A stretch of DNA of 64,000 nucleotides from Buchananella sp. 14KM1171 (GCF_041380365.1 NZ_CP159981.1:1054001-1118000); one strand, 5' to 3'. Counted from the stretch's first letter, positions 52,470 to 62,122 are shown. The notes: generated by a model not told the origin, from the letters alone. Numbers and translations: made by a program.

Positions 52470-54044
52470 ATGGCTACTACGTCGGCAGCTCAGCGCCAGG
52501 AACTACACAAGACGATCTGGCGGATTGCCAACGATCTGCGCGGGAGCGTGGATGGTTGGGACTTCAAGTCCTTCGTGCTAGGGATGCTGTTCTACCGATT
52601 CATCTCTGAGAATCTGAGCTCCTACGTGGATCAGCGCCAGCGCAGCGCGGGAGCCGCTGACTACTCCTATGCACAGGAGCAGCGAGAGATCCCAGCCCCG
52701 ATGCGCAAGATGATCATCGACGCCAAGGGGTTCTTCATCGAACCTGCTGACCTGTTTGAGAACGTCCGTGCGCGCGCCCGCAAGCCTCAAGAGCTTCACA
52801 GGCTCAACGAGGAACTGGCCCGGATCTTCAACAACATCGAGGCCTCCGCGATCGGGGCTTCGTCTGAAAGCGACCTACGCGGTCTCTTTGACGACCTCGA
52901 CGTGAACTCCCCCAAGCTCGGCGACACCGTACTCAAGCGCAACGAGAAGCTGGCAGGCCTGTTGGACGCAATCGGCGCTCTCCCCCTGGGCGATCCAGCC
53001 AGCGACGAATCCATCGACTTGTTTGGCGACACCTACGAGTACCTGATGCAGATGTACGCCTCCCAGGCAGGTAAGTCCGGCGGCGAATTCTTCACCCCCC
53101 AGGAGGTCTCCGACCTACTGGCCAGGCTGGCGATCGGGGACAAGACTCGAGTGGAGTCCGTCTATGATCCAGCCGCTGGGTCCGGCAGCCTCCTACTTCG
53201 CTTCGCGAAGGCACTTGGCCGTGAGAACGTTGGAATGTTCGAGGGGCAGGAAATCAACCTGACCACGTACAACCTGTGCCGGATCAACATGTTCCTGCAC
53301 AACATCTCGTTCGCCAACTTCGACATTCAACTCGGCGACACGCTTCTTGACCCCAAATGCGACGAAAAGGCCCAGTTCGAGTGCATCGTCTCCAACCCGC
53401 CGTACTCTCTGAAGTGGATCGGCAAGGACGATCCTGTCCTGATCCAGGATGAACGCTACGCCCCGGCGGGTGTTTTGGCACCAAAGAGTGCAGCCGACCT
53501 GGCGTTCACTATGCATATGCTCTACCACCTTCACCCGAAGGGAACCGCCGCAATCGTCGAGTTCCCAGGGGTGCTGTACCGAGGCGGCGCCGAGCGAAAG
53601 ATCCGCCAATACCTACTGGAGAACAACTACGTCGAAGCCATCATCCAGCTTCCGCCCGACCTCTTCTTCGGCACCACGATCGCAACCTGCATCATCGTGT
53701 TGAAGAAGTCCCGTGATACCACTGACGTCCTGTTCGTGGACGCTTCCAAGCTGTTCACTCGCGAAGGCAACAAGAACAAGCTGACCGAACAGCATCGGCA
53801 GACGATCCTCGACGCAGTTAGCCAGCGTTCCGAGAAGCCGCACTTCACTGCACGTGTTTCACCGGAGGCAATCGCTGCCAACGACTACAACTTCTCGGTC
53901 TCCGCATACGTGGAGAAGGAGGACACGCGCGAGAAGGTGGACATCAAGGAGCTCAATGCTCGCATTGCGGGGATCGTAGAGCGGCAGTCGAAGCTGCGCG
54001 CCGAGATTGACGCAATCGTGGCAGAGCTGGAGGCAGAGCAGTGA
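52470..54044 (+). CDS. hsdM: Type I restriction system DNA methyltransferase subunit
   Basis: N6-adenine methyltransferase of 524 residues. N-terminal HsdM helical domain (WRIANDLRGSVDGWDFKSFVLGMLFYRF), SAM-binding region YDPAAGSGSLLLRF near residue 232, catalytic NPPYSLKW near residue 308, and a C-terminal helical tail that contacts HsdS. ATG 52470 preceded by AGGAGG. Its stop overlaps the hsdS start by four bases. Confidence 0.95.
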   Translation: MATTSAAQRQELHKTIWRIANDLRGSVDGWDFKSFVLGMLFYRFISENLSSYVDQRQRSAGAADYSYAQEQREIPAPMRKMIIDAKGFFIEPADLFENVRARARKPQELHRLNEELARIFNNIEASAIGASSESDLRGLFDDLDVNSPKLGDTVLKRNEKLAGLLDAIGALPLGDPASDESIDLFGDTYEYLMQMYASQAGKSGGEFFTPQEVSDLLARLAIGDKTRVESVYDPAAGSGSLLLRFAKALGRENVGMFEGQEINLTTYNLCRINMFLHNISFANFDIQLGDTLLDPKCDEKAQFECIVSNPPYSLKWIGKDDPVLIQDERYAPAGVLAPKSAADLAFTMHMLYHLHPKGTAAIVEFPGVLYRGGAERKIRQYLLENNYVEAIIQLPPDLFFGTTIATCIIVLKKSRDTTDVLFVDASKLFTREGNKNKLTEQHRQTILDAVSQRSEKPHFTARVSPEAIAANDYNFSVSAYVEKEDTREKVDIKELNARIAGIVERQSKLRAEIDAIVAELEAEQ

Positions 54045-55192
54045 ACCACATTGAGCGCCTAATCGAGGAGATGTGCCCTGACGGAGTACCGTTCAAACCT
54101 CTCGGGCAGGTGGCCCTTGTAAAACGGGGGACTTCCATCACTAAGAAGGACATTCGCCCCGGAGAGGTTCCAGTCATCGCAGGCGGCCGCACCCCCGCCT
54201 ACTTTCACGCCGAAGCGAATCGAGTTGGCCCACTGATCACCGTAGCCGGCTCTGGAGCGTATGCTGGCTTTGTGTCATTCTGGGAACAGCCCATTTTCGT
54301 TTCCGACGCATCCTCGATTGAAACAGACCCATTATCCCTGCTCCCGCGCTTCGCCTTCCACCTTCTCAAATGGAAACAGGATCTACTCCACTCCCTCAAA
54401 GCTGGCGGAGGCGTTCCCCACGTGTACGCTAAAGACATCGCAAAGATAGTAGTCCCGACCCCACCCCTAGCAGTGCAGCGCGAAATCGTTGAAATCCTTG
54501 ACAAATTCAGTAAGCTAGAGGCAGAGCTAGAGGCAGAGCTAGAGGCACGGAATACGCAACTTAACGCCGTTCGAGAATCCCTATTCACGAACCTCGAAGA
54601 CTACACCGCAGCCCCCTTATCTACCATCACGGTTGAAAGCTATTCTGGCATGACACCTCGGGCCACGGAAAAGAGGTACTACGACGGCGGAACCATTCCC
54701 TGGCTGCGTAGCCAGGATATCAATTTCAACATAATTCAAAACGCTACTTCATTCATAACCGAAAAGGCCCTGAGGGAAACGTCTTTGCAGATGATCCCCT
54801 CCAACTGCTTGATTGTTGCCATATCTGGCGCGTCAGCTGGCCGATCTGCAACCAACGCGTTTCCCACAACCACAAACCAGCACTGTTGCTGTCTGAAAAT
54901 CGACGCCAGCAAGGCAGATCTCCGCTACGTCTACCACTGGCTAGCTTCCAACTACCTAGTACTCAAAAACATGGGGCGCGGGGCCCGTGGGGATTTAAAC
55001 CACTCCATCATCAAGAGTCTTCCAATCAAGCTTCCTCCCATTGAGGTACAGCAGAGCTGCGCGCGAATGCTAGACAATCTTTCAAACCTGGTTTCGTCGC
55101 ATGTCGATGGCCTCCCCGCCGAGATCACGGCGCGCCGCCAGCAGTACGAGTACTACCGCGATCGACTCTTGACCTTCAAGGAGCTGCAGTGA
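54041..55192 (+). CDS. hsdS: Type I restriction system specificity subunit
   Basis: 383 residues with two target-recognition domains. The first (about 1-150) ends TPPLAVQREIVEILDKFSKLEAE, the second (about 195-370) ends LPPIEVQQSCARMLDNLSN. Each is followed by a conserved spacer helix; these set the two halves of the DNA target. The first spacer contains three 12-bp units (LEAE-type), as in EcoR124-like systems. G+C is lower than in hsdM and hsdR, as expected for an exchangeable subunit. GTG start overlaps hsdM and its stop overlaps hsdR. Confidence 0.93.
   Translation: MNHIERLIEEMCPDGVPFKPLGQVALVKRGTSITKKDIRPGEVPVIAGGRTPAYFHAEANRVGPLITVAGSGAYAGFVSFWEQPIFVSDASSIETDPLSLLPRFAFHLLKWKQDLLHSLKAGGGVPHVYAKDIAKIVVPTPPLAVQREIVEILDKFSKLEAELEAELEARNTQLNAVRESLFTNLEDYTAAPLSTITVESYSGMTPRATEKRYYDGGTIPWLRSQDINFNIIQNATSFITEKALRETSLQMIPSNCLIVAISGASAGRSATNAFPTTTNQHCCCLKIDASKADLRYVYHWLASNYLVLKNMGRGARGDLNHSIIKSLPIKLPPIEVQQSCARMLDNLSNLVSSHVDGLPAEITARRQQYEYYRDRLLTFKELQ
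54514..54549 (+). repeat. 12-bp tandem repeat in hsdS spacer helix
   Basis: GCTAGAGGCAGA at 54514 and 54526, then GCTAGAGGCACG at 54538. In-frame units of four residues, in the helix between the recognition domains. Confidence 0.95.
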
Positions 55193-58100
55193 CCTCCTCG
55201 CCCTCCCTTCCCAATGTCCCGTTCACTCCGATCGTTGTTTCCAACGAGCACACGGTGGTGGATGAGTACGTCGCGCCCGTCCGCCCGGACTTGGGTTTCC
55301 AGTCGGAGGGAGAACTGGAAGCTGACCTGATAAAGCAGCTTCTCCAGCAGGGTGCCTACTCTCGCCCAAACATCACCAACGAGACCCAGCTAGTCGCTAA
55401 CCTGCGCGCCCAGCTTGGAGCTCTTAACGACATCGAGTTCACCGATGCTGAGTGGGCGCGCTTCCTGGCGGAGGTCATCGCGAACCCCACGCACGGCTAC
55501 CTAGAAAAGACACGGTCCATCCAAGAGGACCACATCAAGCTACTAACTCGCGACGACGGCACCACCAAGAACGTGATGCTGCTCGACAAGCAGAACATCC
55601 ACCGCAACCGCCTTCAGGTCATCAACCAGATGGAGGTTCCGCTCGACTCTGCCGGCGCCCGCACAGCTAACCGCTATGACGTCACCATCCTCGTCAATGG
55701 CCTCCCGCTTGTTCACATCGAACTCAAGCGACGCGGCGGCGACCTGCGGGAAGCCTTCAACCAGATCAACCGCTACAAGCGAGAGACGTTCTCTGCCGGC
55801 CTTGCCCTCTACGAGTACGTCCAGATCTTCGTGATCTCCAACGGCACGCTCACTAAGTACTACTCGAACTCCACCCACTGGCAGCACATCGACAAGCAGG
55901 TTGAGGGCGGCCGGAAGGCAACGTCGTCCAACTCGTGGGAATTCACCTCCTACTGGGCCGCCGCAGACAACAAGCCGATCAACGACCTACGCGACTTCGC
56001 CGCCACCTTCCTGACCTCCCACACGCTGCTGAGCATTCTGACCAGGTATTGCGTGTTCGACGTTTCGCGCACGCTCCTTATCCTGCGGCCCTACCAGATC
56101 GCGGCCACGGAACGGATCCTGCTGCGCGTCAAGACCGGGATTAACAACAACCTGGGTGGAAAGATTCAGGGCGGCGGCTACATCTGGCACACCACCGGTT
56201 CAGGCAAGACCCTCACCTCATTCAAGACCGCGCAGCTTGCCAGCCAGATGGAGGGCGTGGCCAAGGTGCTGTTCGTCGTGGACCGTAAGGACCTAGACGT
56301 CCAGACCATCAAGGAGTATCAGCGCTTCGATCCCGACTGCGTGAGCGGGAATACCTCGACCGCCGCGCTGACCCGGCAGCTGGATGACCCCAACACGCGC
56401 ATCGTGGTAACCACCATCCAAAAGCTCGCGCTCTACGTGGCCGCCGCCAAGGGCAAGGAGCTGCTGAAGGAACGGGTGGTGATCATCTTCGACGAATGCC
56501 ACCGTTCCCAGTTCGGTGACATGCACCGGCAGATCACCAAGGCGTTCAAGAACTACCACCTGTTTGGTTTCACGGGCACGCCTATCTTCACCGCCAACGC
56601 GGTCAGCGGAGCGCCGGTTGCCAAGACCACCGAGCAGGTGTTTGGCGACAAGCTACACACCTACACGATCGCCGATGCGATTCGCGACGAGAACGTGCTG
56701 CCCTTCAAGGTTGACTACGTGAACACCGTTGCCGCCACGGAGATCGAAGACCGGGTCGTGGCGGGGATCCAGTCCGAGGAGGCCCTGCTCTCGCCGGAGC
56801 GGATCACCGGAGTGACCAGCTACATCCTGCGGCACTTCGACGAAAAGACCAAGCGTAGCGAGCACTACACCCACAAGGGCAAGCGTCTGAGCGGCTTCAA
56901 CGCGCTATTCGCGGTGGCGTCCATCAAGGCCGCTCGGCTCTACTACGAAGAGTTCAAGCGACAGATGGCGCTGCTTCCCGAAAACAAGCGCCTGCGCATC
57001 GCCACCGTGTTCAGCTACGCCCCCAACCAGGAGGAGCCCGACGGCCTACTGCCAGAGGAGGAAGTCTCCATGACTGGCATGGCCTCTACTGACAAGGACT
57101 TCCTGGCCGCCGCCATCCACGAATACAACCAAGAGTTCGGCTGCAACTACAATGGACTAGGCGCGTTCGAGGAGTATTACAAGAACCTGATGGTGCGCAT
57201 CAAGGAACGCGAAGTTGACCTGGTGATTGTGGTCAACATGCTGCTCACCGGGTTCGACGCCACCACGCTCAACACCCTGTTCGTGGACAAGAACCTTCGG
57301 ATGCACGGCCTCATGCAGGCGTACTCGCGCACCAACCGGATCCTTAACTCCGTTAAGACGTTCGGCAACATCGTCTGCTTCCGCAACCTGGAGGACGCCA
57401 CCAACGAGTCCATCCAACTATTCGGGGACGCCAACGCGTCGAGCTACGTCCTGCTGGAGCGATACGAGTACTACGCATACAAGTACATGGACGCGGTGGC
57501 CAAGCTGCGCGCCCTCTGCCCGCCCGGGGAGCGGCCGGTGGGAGAGCAGGCGGAGAAGGAATTCGTGGAGCTCATGTCCGCGATCCTGCGTCTTCGCAAC
57601 GTGCTGGAGACGTTTGACCAGTGGCACAACGGCATCACAGACGAGAACGGTGTGCCCACCGAGCCGCCGCTGGCCGATCTCCTGCCGCCCGGTCAGTACA
57701 CCGACTACCGCAGCGTCTACGTTGAACTCTGGGAAAAGCACCGCAAACGCACCGACGCGGAGAAGGAAAACATCGAGGACGATCTGGTCTTCGAGATCGA
57801 ACTGGTCAAGCAGGTGGAGATCAACCTGGACTACGTGCTGCACCTGATCGGCCAGGCGCGCGAGGACGGCAAGAACCAGGGAAAGATCCGCATCGACCCG
57901 AACATCATGAAGCTAGTGGACGCCAGCCCCTCGCTGCGCTCCAAGCGCGACCTGATCCAGGAGTTCATCGAACGGGTCACCGTCGCCCCGGACACCGCGC
58001 CCGAGTGGCCGGAGTTCGAAGAGGAGAAGCGCCAGGAGGAGCTGGGGCAGATCGTCGCCATCTACGAGCTAGACGGCGACGCCCTACGGGCTCTGGTCGA

Positions 58101-58263
58101 AAGGTTCGGGCCACGCGGATCCATGCGCCTCGAGGGAGACGTACTAGACCCGGTGCTGCCCAGCCTGGACATGTTCGACCCGCGAGCGGCGACGCTACGC
58201 GAGAAGGTAATCGACGCCCTCAAGGCGTGGTGGGGCAGGTTCGGGAACGACAACGGGCGGTAG
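55189..58263 (+). CDS. hsdR: Type I restriction system endonuclease/translocase subunit
   Basis: 1024 residues. The N-terminal nuclease domain has LPLVHIELKRRG (E-x-K) near residue 180. SF2 motor: Walker A IWHTTGSGKTLTS near residue 327, DECHRSQFGD (motif II) near residue 435, FTGTPI (motif III), and LTGFDATTLNTLFVDKNL and QAYSRTNR (motifs V and VI). The C-terminal helical region binds HsdM. Complete, with no frameshift. GTG start overlaps hsdS by four bases; a strong terminator follows. Confidence 0.95.
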   Translation: MTSSPSLPNVPFTPIVVSNEHTVVDEYVAPVRPDLGFQSEGELEADLIKQLLQQGAYSRPNITNETQLVANLRAQLGALNDIEFTDAEWARFLAEVIANPTHGYLEKTRSIQEDHIKLLTRDDGTTKNVMLLDKQNIHRNRLQVINQMEVPLDSAGARTANRYDVTILVNGLPLVHIELKRRGGDLREAFNQINRYKRETFSAGLALYEYVQIFVISNGTLTKYYSNSTHWQHIDKQVEGGRKATSSNSWEFTSYWAAADNKPINDLRDFAATFLTSHTLLSILTRYCVFDVSRTLLILRPYQIAATERILLRVKTGINNNLGGKIQGGGYIWHTTGSGKTLTSFKTAQLASQMEGVAKVLFVVDRKDLDVQTIKEYQRFDPDCVSGNTSTAALTRQLDDPNTRIVVTTIQKLALYVAAAKGKELLKERVVIIFDECHRSQFGDMHRQITKAFKNYHLFGFTGTPIFTANAVSGAPVAKTTEQVFGDKLHTYTIADAIRDENVLPFKVDYVNTVAATEIEDRVVAGIQSEEALLSPERITGVTSYILRHFDEKTKRSEHYTHKGKRLSGFNALFAVASIKAARLYYEEFKRQMALLPENKRLRIATVFSYAPNQEEPDGLLPEEEVSMTGMASTDKDFLAAAIHEYNQEFGCNYNGLGAFEEYYKNLMVRIKEREVDLVIVVNMLLTGFDATTLNTLFVDKNLRMHGLMQAYSRTNRILNSVKTFGNIVCFRNLEDATNESIQLFGDANASSYVLLERYEYYAYKYMDAVAKLRALCPPGERPVGEQAEKEFVELMSAILRLRNVLETFDQWHNGITDENGVPTEPPLADLLPPGQYTDYRSVYVELWEKHRKRTDAEKENIEDDLVFEIELVKQVEINLDYVLHLIGQAREDGKNQGKIRIDPNIMKLVDASPSLRSKRDLIQEFIERVTVAPDTAPEWPEFEEEKRQEELGQIVAIYELDGDALRALVERFGPRGSMRLEGDVLDPVLPSLDMFDPRAATLREKVIDALKAWWGRFGNDNGR

Positions 58264-58319
58264 GCACGGCGCTCCCGGGCTACGGCTCAGCGGCGCGGGC
58301 AGCCCAAAAGACCACAGAA

Positions 58320-58378
58320 CCGCCGGGTGAGCCTACTGAAGGGCCTAGAGGCCCATAGACAGGCTCACCCGGCGGTTT
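58320..58378 (+). terminator. Terminator after hsdR
   Basis: 15-bp stem CCGCCGGGTGAGCCT (58320-58334) with 58361-58375, an inner GGGCC/GGCCC hairpin, then TTTG. Confidence 0.85.
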
Positions 58379-58574
58379 GTCGCGTCGCCGACCAGATCCC
58401 CGCTAGCGCGGGGTCGATTCCCACCTGAGCGCCATCGCCGCTCCGTTACACGGGTCATCCCTGCTAGCGCAAGGTGTCAGCAAGCTCAATTGTAGCCACA
58501 GCATGCACTTAATGCGCTATCGCATCCTCCATTACAGTTCGAAAAAAGCTGCTATAGTCGATCACGCAACGCAG

Positions 58575-58616
58575 CAGAGCCCGGCAATACGTCTGGGCGA
58601 CGCCTGCCGGGCTCTG
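58575..58616 (+). other. RNA hairpin upstream of small ORF
   Basis: 12-bp perfect stem CAGAGCCCGGCA/TGCCGGGCTCTG with an 18-base loop, followed by a second stem GCATCA/TGATGC (58618-58639). TATAGT at about 58553 could be a -10 box. It may be a leader structure or small RNA. The rest of 58379-58712 has no gene I can support. Confidence 0.5.
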
Positions 58617-58712
58617 AGCATCAATTTGCTTCCTGATGCTTCGAGTCTACCCGACCTGGGGTTGCCCATGGGCATAGCGCTCATGGCCAGATACAAAACC
58701 AGGAGGATCGAT

Positions 58713-58886
58713 ATGATTCTGCTCCCTCCGGGCGCCCCTGCCCACACGACTGGCCGGTGGATAACCACCTCAATGGATGGCACTGCGGGTCACCCGTTCG
58801 AGATCATGGCACGTAAGGGAGACACGCTCCCTCTGACGCCACGCCCCGGCGATGCGTGGATGTTCATTCAGCGAGCCATGCACTAG
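58713..58886 (+). CDS. Small protein of unknown function
   Basis: 57 residues from ATG 58713, with a perfect AGGAGG at 58701-58706. MILLPPGAPAHTTGRWITTSMDG, FEIMARKGDTLPLTPRPGDAWMF: no family recognised. The frame is open to 58503, but the strong ribosome site fixes this start. It lies behind a structured leader and before a strong terminator, which supports expression as its own unit within the defence region. Confidence 0.55.
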   Translation: MILLPPGAPAHTTGRWITTSMDGTAGHPFEIMARKGDTLPLTPRPGDAWMFIQRAMH

Positions 58887-58902
58887 ACGGCAGGAGTCTC
58901 GA

Positions 58903-58942
58903 CGTGTTGGGGGCAGCTGCTTCGGCAGCTGCCCCCAACACG
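58903..58942. terminator. Bidirectional terminator
   Basis: 18-bp perfect stem with UUCG tetraloop (58903-58920 with 58925-58942) between the small ORF and hipA, which converge. Confidence 0.88.
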
Positions 58943-58954
58943 CTTCTGCGCCTC

Positions 58955-60202
58955 CTACGCCCCGAACGGACGCGGCGCCGTTCTCTGGGCCAGCGCCTCT
59001 TCCATGACAGACACGTCTTTCCCGGCAAGTCCCGCGCGCCGCGCGTACTGCTCCCAGCCGGCAACAAGCAGCCGCAACTCGGAGATGCGCACCCTTGCGT
59101 CGGCCGGCGGAACGTCGCACGCCTCAGCAAATCCGATCAGGGCGTCCATCTCCTCCGGGAACGTGTCAGCACCCATGATTGACGTTGACCGCCGCGCCCC
59201 CGGGTGCGGGTTCGGGTTGACGTCAAAGGCGGGGGCCAGGCTCCACCCTCCCTCGCGCCACAGAAAACCGTGGTTGCGCAGGTGATCGTCCGTATTTCCA
59301 AGCAGCACGCTCAGCACCACGCGATCAAACAACTCGCCCAGATCATGCGCCGGACTGCCGGACAGATCCCGGACCGAATCAGCCAGGTCCAGGTAGTCGG
59401 CGTGTTCGCCATCGCGCATACCAAGTGCCGTCATGGCGCTGATGTAGGGCACCCTTGTCCCGTCGCGGTCACGGTCGAACCTGCGCACGATCAGGACGTT
59501 GCGCGGCCCCACCTTTGCCACCTCGAACTCCGGCACCCCCACGCCCGCTGCCCGCAGGATACTCAGTGCAACACCTTCCCACGCCAGCACGTCCCACTGG
59601 TCGGAGGCGTGGGGGAACTTTGCGATCGCCAAAGCCCCATCCCCCAACGTGACCGACGCCTTTGGGCGCGCCCCACCTAGGCCCGTGGTCCCCGTATCCA
59701 GCAATGCCTTGACGGCCAGCCCCGGGTCTTCATCCCCCGAGACCTGATCGGCCAAGTGCAACAGATGCGGCAGAGAAACCATCGGCGGCACAACGGATGC
59801 CCTGCCAACAAACTCGCCGCCAGGAGCCTTGAACCACAACGCTCCCTGCCGGGTGTTGTCAGAGACCCCCAGCAGGTAGTCCAGGTCATCCAGTTTCCGT
59901 GGCGCACGCTTCTCCTCCGCCGCCCGCAGCCGCTCAGCCTTGTCCAGAAGGTTGCGTCCCCACCTGTCGGGGGCCGTATCCCCGAAGGCTCCTAACAAGC
60001 CCGGGAAGTACTGCGGGCTGCTGCCCAGGGTCAAGTTCGGGTCTATGTTGGGTCCGCCCGCGTTCAGGTAGGTGGGGTCGTACGCAAAGGTGGTGGTCAC
60101 CCCGGCCCTACTGCGCGTGAAGAACGCGTGCCCCACAAGAACGGGGACGCCCGTCTGCCCAGACACGCCGGCCACATCCAGATAGACCTCTACCCGGGTC
60201 AT
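58955..60202 (-). CDS. hipA: HipA-family serine/threonine kinase toxin
   Basis: 415 residues. N-terminal HipA domain (VEVYLDVAGVSGQTGVPVLVG), Gly-rich ATP loop TGLGGARPKASV near residue 175, HipA kinase core with the catalytic NTDDHLRNHGF near residue 308 and the metal-binding DVNPNP. Family members phosphorylate glutamyl-tRNA synthetase or other translation targets and cause growth arrest. The ATG overlaps the hipB stop by four bases. Confidence 0.92.
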   Translation of the reverse strand: MTRVEVYLDVAGVSGQTGVPVLVGHAFFTRSRAGVTTTFAYDPTYLNAGGPNIDPNLTLGSSPQYFPGLLGAFGDTAPDRWGRNLLDKAERLRAAEEKRAPRKLDDLDYLLGVSDNTRQGALWFKAPGGEFVGRASVVPPMVSLPHLLHLADQVSGDEDPGLAVKALLDTGTTGLGGARPKASVTLGDGALAIAKFPHASDQWDVLAWEGVALSILRAAGVGVPEFEVAKVGPRNVLIVRRFDRDRDGTRVPYISAMTALGMRDGEHADYLDLADSVRDLSGSPAHDLGELFDRVVLSVLLGNTDDHLRNHGFLWREGGWSLAPAFDVNPNPHPGARRSTSIMGADTFPEEMDALIGFAEACDVPPADARVRISELRLLVAGWEQYARRAGLAGKDVSVMEEALAQRTAPRPFGA

Positions 60203-60495
60203 TGCGCCCTCCTGCGGGTGAGCCGGTCCGCGCGCAGCTTTCCGATGTCCGTTCGCAGCGGGTCCGTGGCGTCCACCACCGCCTGCAACTGCCCCAGCGC
60301 GCGCAAGACCTGCGCGACCGAGGAGAAGGACACAGTCGGATCCCCCTGTTCGATCTTGCGCAGCGTGTCGCGCGAGATGCTCGCACGCTCAACCGTCTGC
60401 TGCGCGGTCACTCCCAGCACCATGCGCCACTGGCGGATGTGCTCACCGAACTCCTTCAACTCCCGCTGGATGCGATAACCGGCCACTTCTCCCAC
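60199..60495 (-). CDS. hipB: HipB-family HTH antitoxin
   Basis: 98 residues, an XRE-type helix-turn-helix: IRQWRMVLGVTAQQTVERASISRDTLRKIEQGDPTVSFSSVAQVLRALG. Normally neutralises HipA and represses the operon. The C-terminal 20 residues are basic (KLRADRLTRRRAQ), longer than the short flexible tail of E. coli HipB. First gene of the pair. Confidence 0.9.
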   Translation of the reverse strand: MGEVAGYRIQRELKEFGEHIRQWRMVLGVTAQQTVERASISRDTLRKIEQGDPTVSFSSVAQVLRALGQLQAVVDATDPLRTDIGKLRADRLTRRRAQ

Positions 60496-61002
60496 CCCCT
60501 TATGACGCTGATCTTAGTCATAACTCCCGATTACGGCGATGATGGCCGCCATTGGCAAACCCGAGGTGTGACGACCACGCAGGCTGCCCACCACCGGGAG
60601 CCAAGCGCAATTCCCGCACCTGACCGCCACTCGCTAACCCTCCCTACTTCGACCAACACCCCGCCCTCATCCGGCTCTCCTCAGAGGAGGGCGTCGTTGT
60701 GGCTATCTCGAGGCGGCGGGTCTGTACTCGGGCGGGCCAAGCCCCGCTGGGCGGGAATCTTCCATGCCGCTTGGGGCGCCCAGCGCTGCGCCAGGTGAAC
60801 CCAGCATCGGCGAAACGCTGCATTAGTTGACGTTGGGTGGTTTTGGTGCCGTGGGGCAGTTCCTCCGGGGCATCAAAACCACCCAACACCAAGTTTTGTC
60901 GCCCGTTGCGACTCTTGTCGCCCGAGTCGACTGTCGCTCGAAACGACCGGGCACACCCACGCCCCGGATTGTGAAGAGCTACCAAAGGTACCGCTCCTCG
61001 CA
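60496..61002. mobile_element. Intergenic region with probable IS remnant
   Basis: No intact gene. GTTGGGTGGTTTTGGTGCC (60832-60850) and its near complement (60869-60888) form a 19-bp inverted repeat. Directly after it CACCAAGTTTTGTC (about 60887-60900) begins the second copy of the IS-end-like sequence found at 985-1050. A minus-strand open frame across it has no recognisable domain. Confidence 0.4.
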
Positions 61003-61923
61003 CTACCCAACACTGTTTGACGCAGCATGAATGCGAGCAGCAATATCCGCGAATGCAGGACGATCACCCAAGCGTTGGGTTATCCCGACCCCTTCGTAAC
61101 TGTCCAGGTTTTCTAGGTCTATCCGGCCTGCCCCTTCAACAAGCAAGCTACTCTTAATTGCCCTCTGCGCCTGGGGATTCCAGATTCTCGATTCCTTCAC
61201 AAATGAGCACGCCCCACTTACACTACCAAGCAAAGCAGGTGCCCATGCGAAGTCAGAATTGCTAGTAAGCTTCTCTTTTACAACTCTAGACAGCAGAGCA
61301 CAGTACCAGTCCGCGAACTGCATAGCCGCATATCGTGAGCTTTCTACCTGCGTAGGAATCTCCACCAGCCGAACCATATGCTCTTGACCTTGCGCAAACA
61401 TCTGGGCAGAGATCACGTCGATCGCATGCTTCCTGTTAGCGTCATCAACCTGGTCTAGGAAAATGTAAACATTTTTCTCTTGACTTGCCGCGAAACGGGC
61501 AATGCGATGCACGGCACCAATAAGCGCTGACGACGACCGTTCTCGGATGCGCTGCCTATCCTTGGGGCTTTCTTTGCGCGGCTTCAACTCGCCATAGAAA
61601 AAGAATCTGCCATGATTCCTTCGAAGCCCCCACGCCAACTGAACAAGCAGCCGAGTCGTCTCGCTCCCATACTTCTCGTATGCGCCGCGAGTTAGTAGCT
61701 CTGCCCCTTTCTTTTCCCACGAATGGGGATCTTCAGCATCGCTGATTTCGTTGACAAAGTAGCTACTTTTGGCTACATGGACACACTTGGAAAACTGGCG
61801 AAGATAACCATCAGGAAGGACGAAGCCAGCATAGCCAAAGACTGGACTATGGCTATACTTGGGATGGTCGGACCCCCAATAGGGGCCGACATGACCAAAC
61901 TCATCCAGGTACGCAATCAGCAC
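61003..61923 (-). CDS. DUF3800 domain-containing protein
   Basis: 306 residues. The N-terminal AYLDEFGHVG and the later FLDQVDDANRKHA match the DUF3800 pattern (Y-L-D-E-S/F-G), which resembles an RNase H-like fold with acidic active-site residues. MQFADWYCALLSR near residue 200 is the conserved Q-x-A-D segment. Members are common in phage-defence and mobile regions; the function is unproven. Coding sequence clearly lower in G+C than the flanking ATPase gene, so probably acquired. Confidence 0.8.
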   Translation of the reverse strand: MLIAYLDEFGHVGPYWGSDHPKYSHSPVFGYAGFVLPDGYLRQFSKCVHVAKSSYFVNEISDAEDPHSWEKKGAELLTRGAYEKYGSETTRLLVQLAWGLRRNHGRFFFYGELKPRKESPKDRQRIRERSSSALIGAVHRIARFAASQEKNVYIFLDQVDDANRKHAIDVISAQMFAQGQEHMVRLVEIPTQVESSRYAAMQFADWYCALLSRVVKEKLTSNSDFAWAPALLGSVSGACSFVKESRIWNPQAQRAIKSSLLVEGAGRIDLENLDSYEGVGITQRLGDRPAFADIAARIHAASNSVG

Positions 61924-62122
61924 CCAAGCCCCTTAGACGTAGCAAGGTGTAGCACGGGGGCCTAAGACCTTAGCCTTAGACCCCCGGAAGTGGCTCGCGG
62001 CTCGCATGTGAGCTCGACGCCGGTTTCACCGTACTCTGTTCCGGGCCTCTGTTCAAGTGGAATGAGAAGTACCCCACCCCTCATACCCAGCGCCGGCCCC
62101 GCCGCCCGCTTAGCCTTGAAGC

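Noticed and set aside
58380-58465. tRNA-like words (GGGTCGATTCCCACC, then GCGCCA)
   Set aside because: No consistent acceptor, D and anticodon stems on either strand; at most a degenerate tRNA fragment.
60644-61003. Minus-strand open frame of 119 residues as a gene
   Set aside because: It spans a 19-bp inverted repeat and an IS-end-like repeat and has no recognisable domain or ribosome site.
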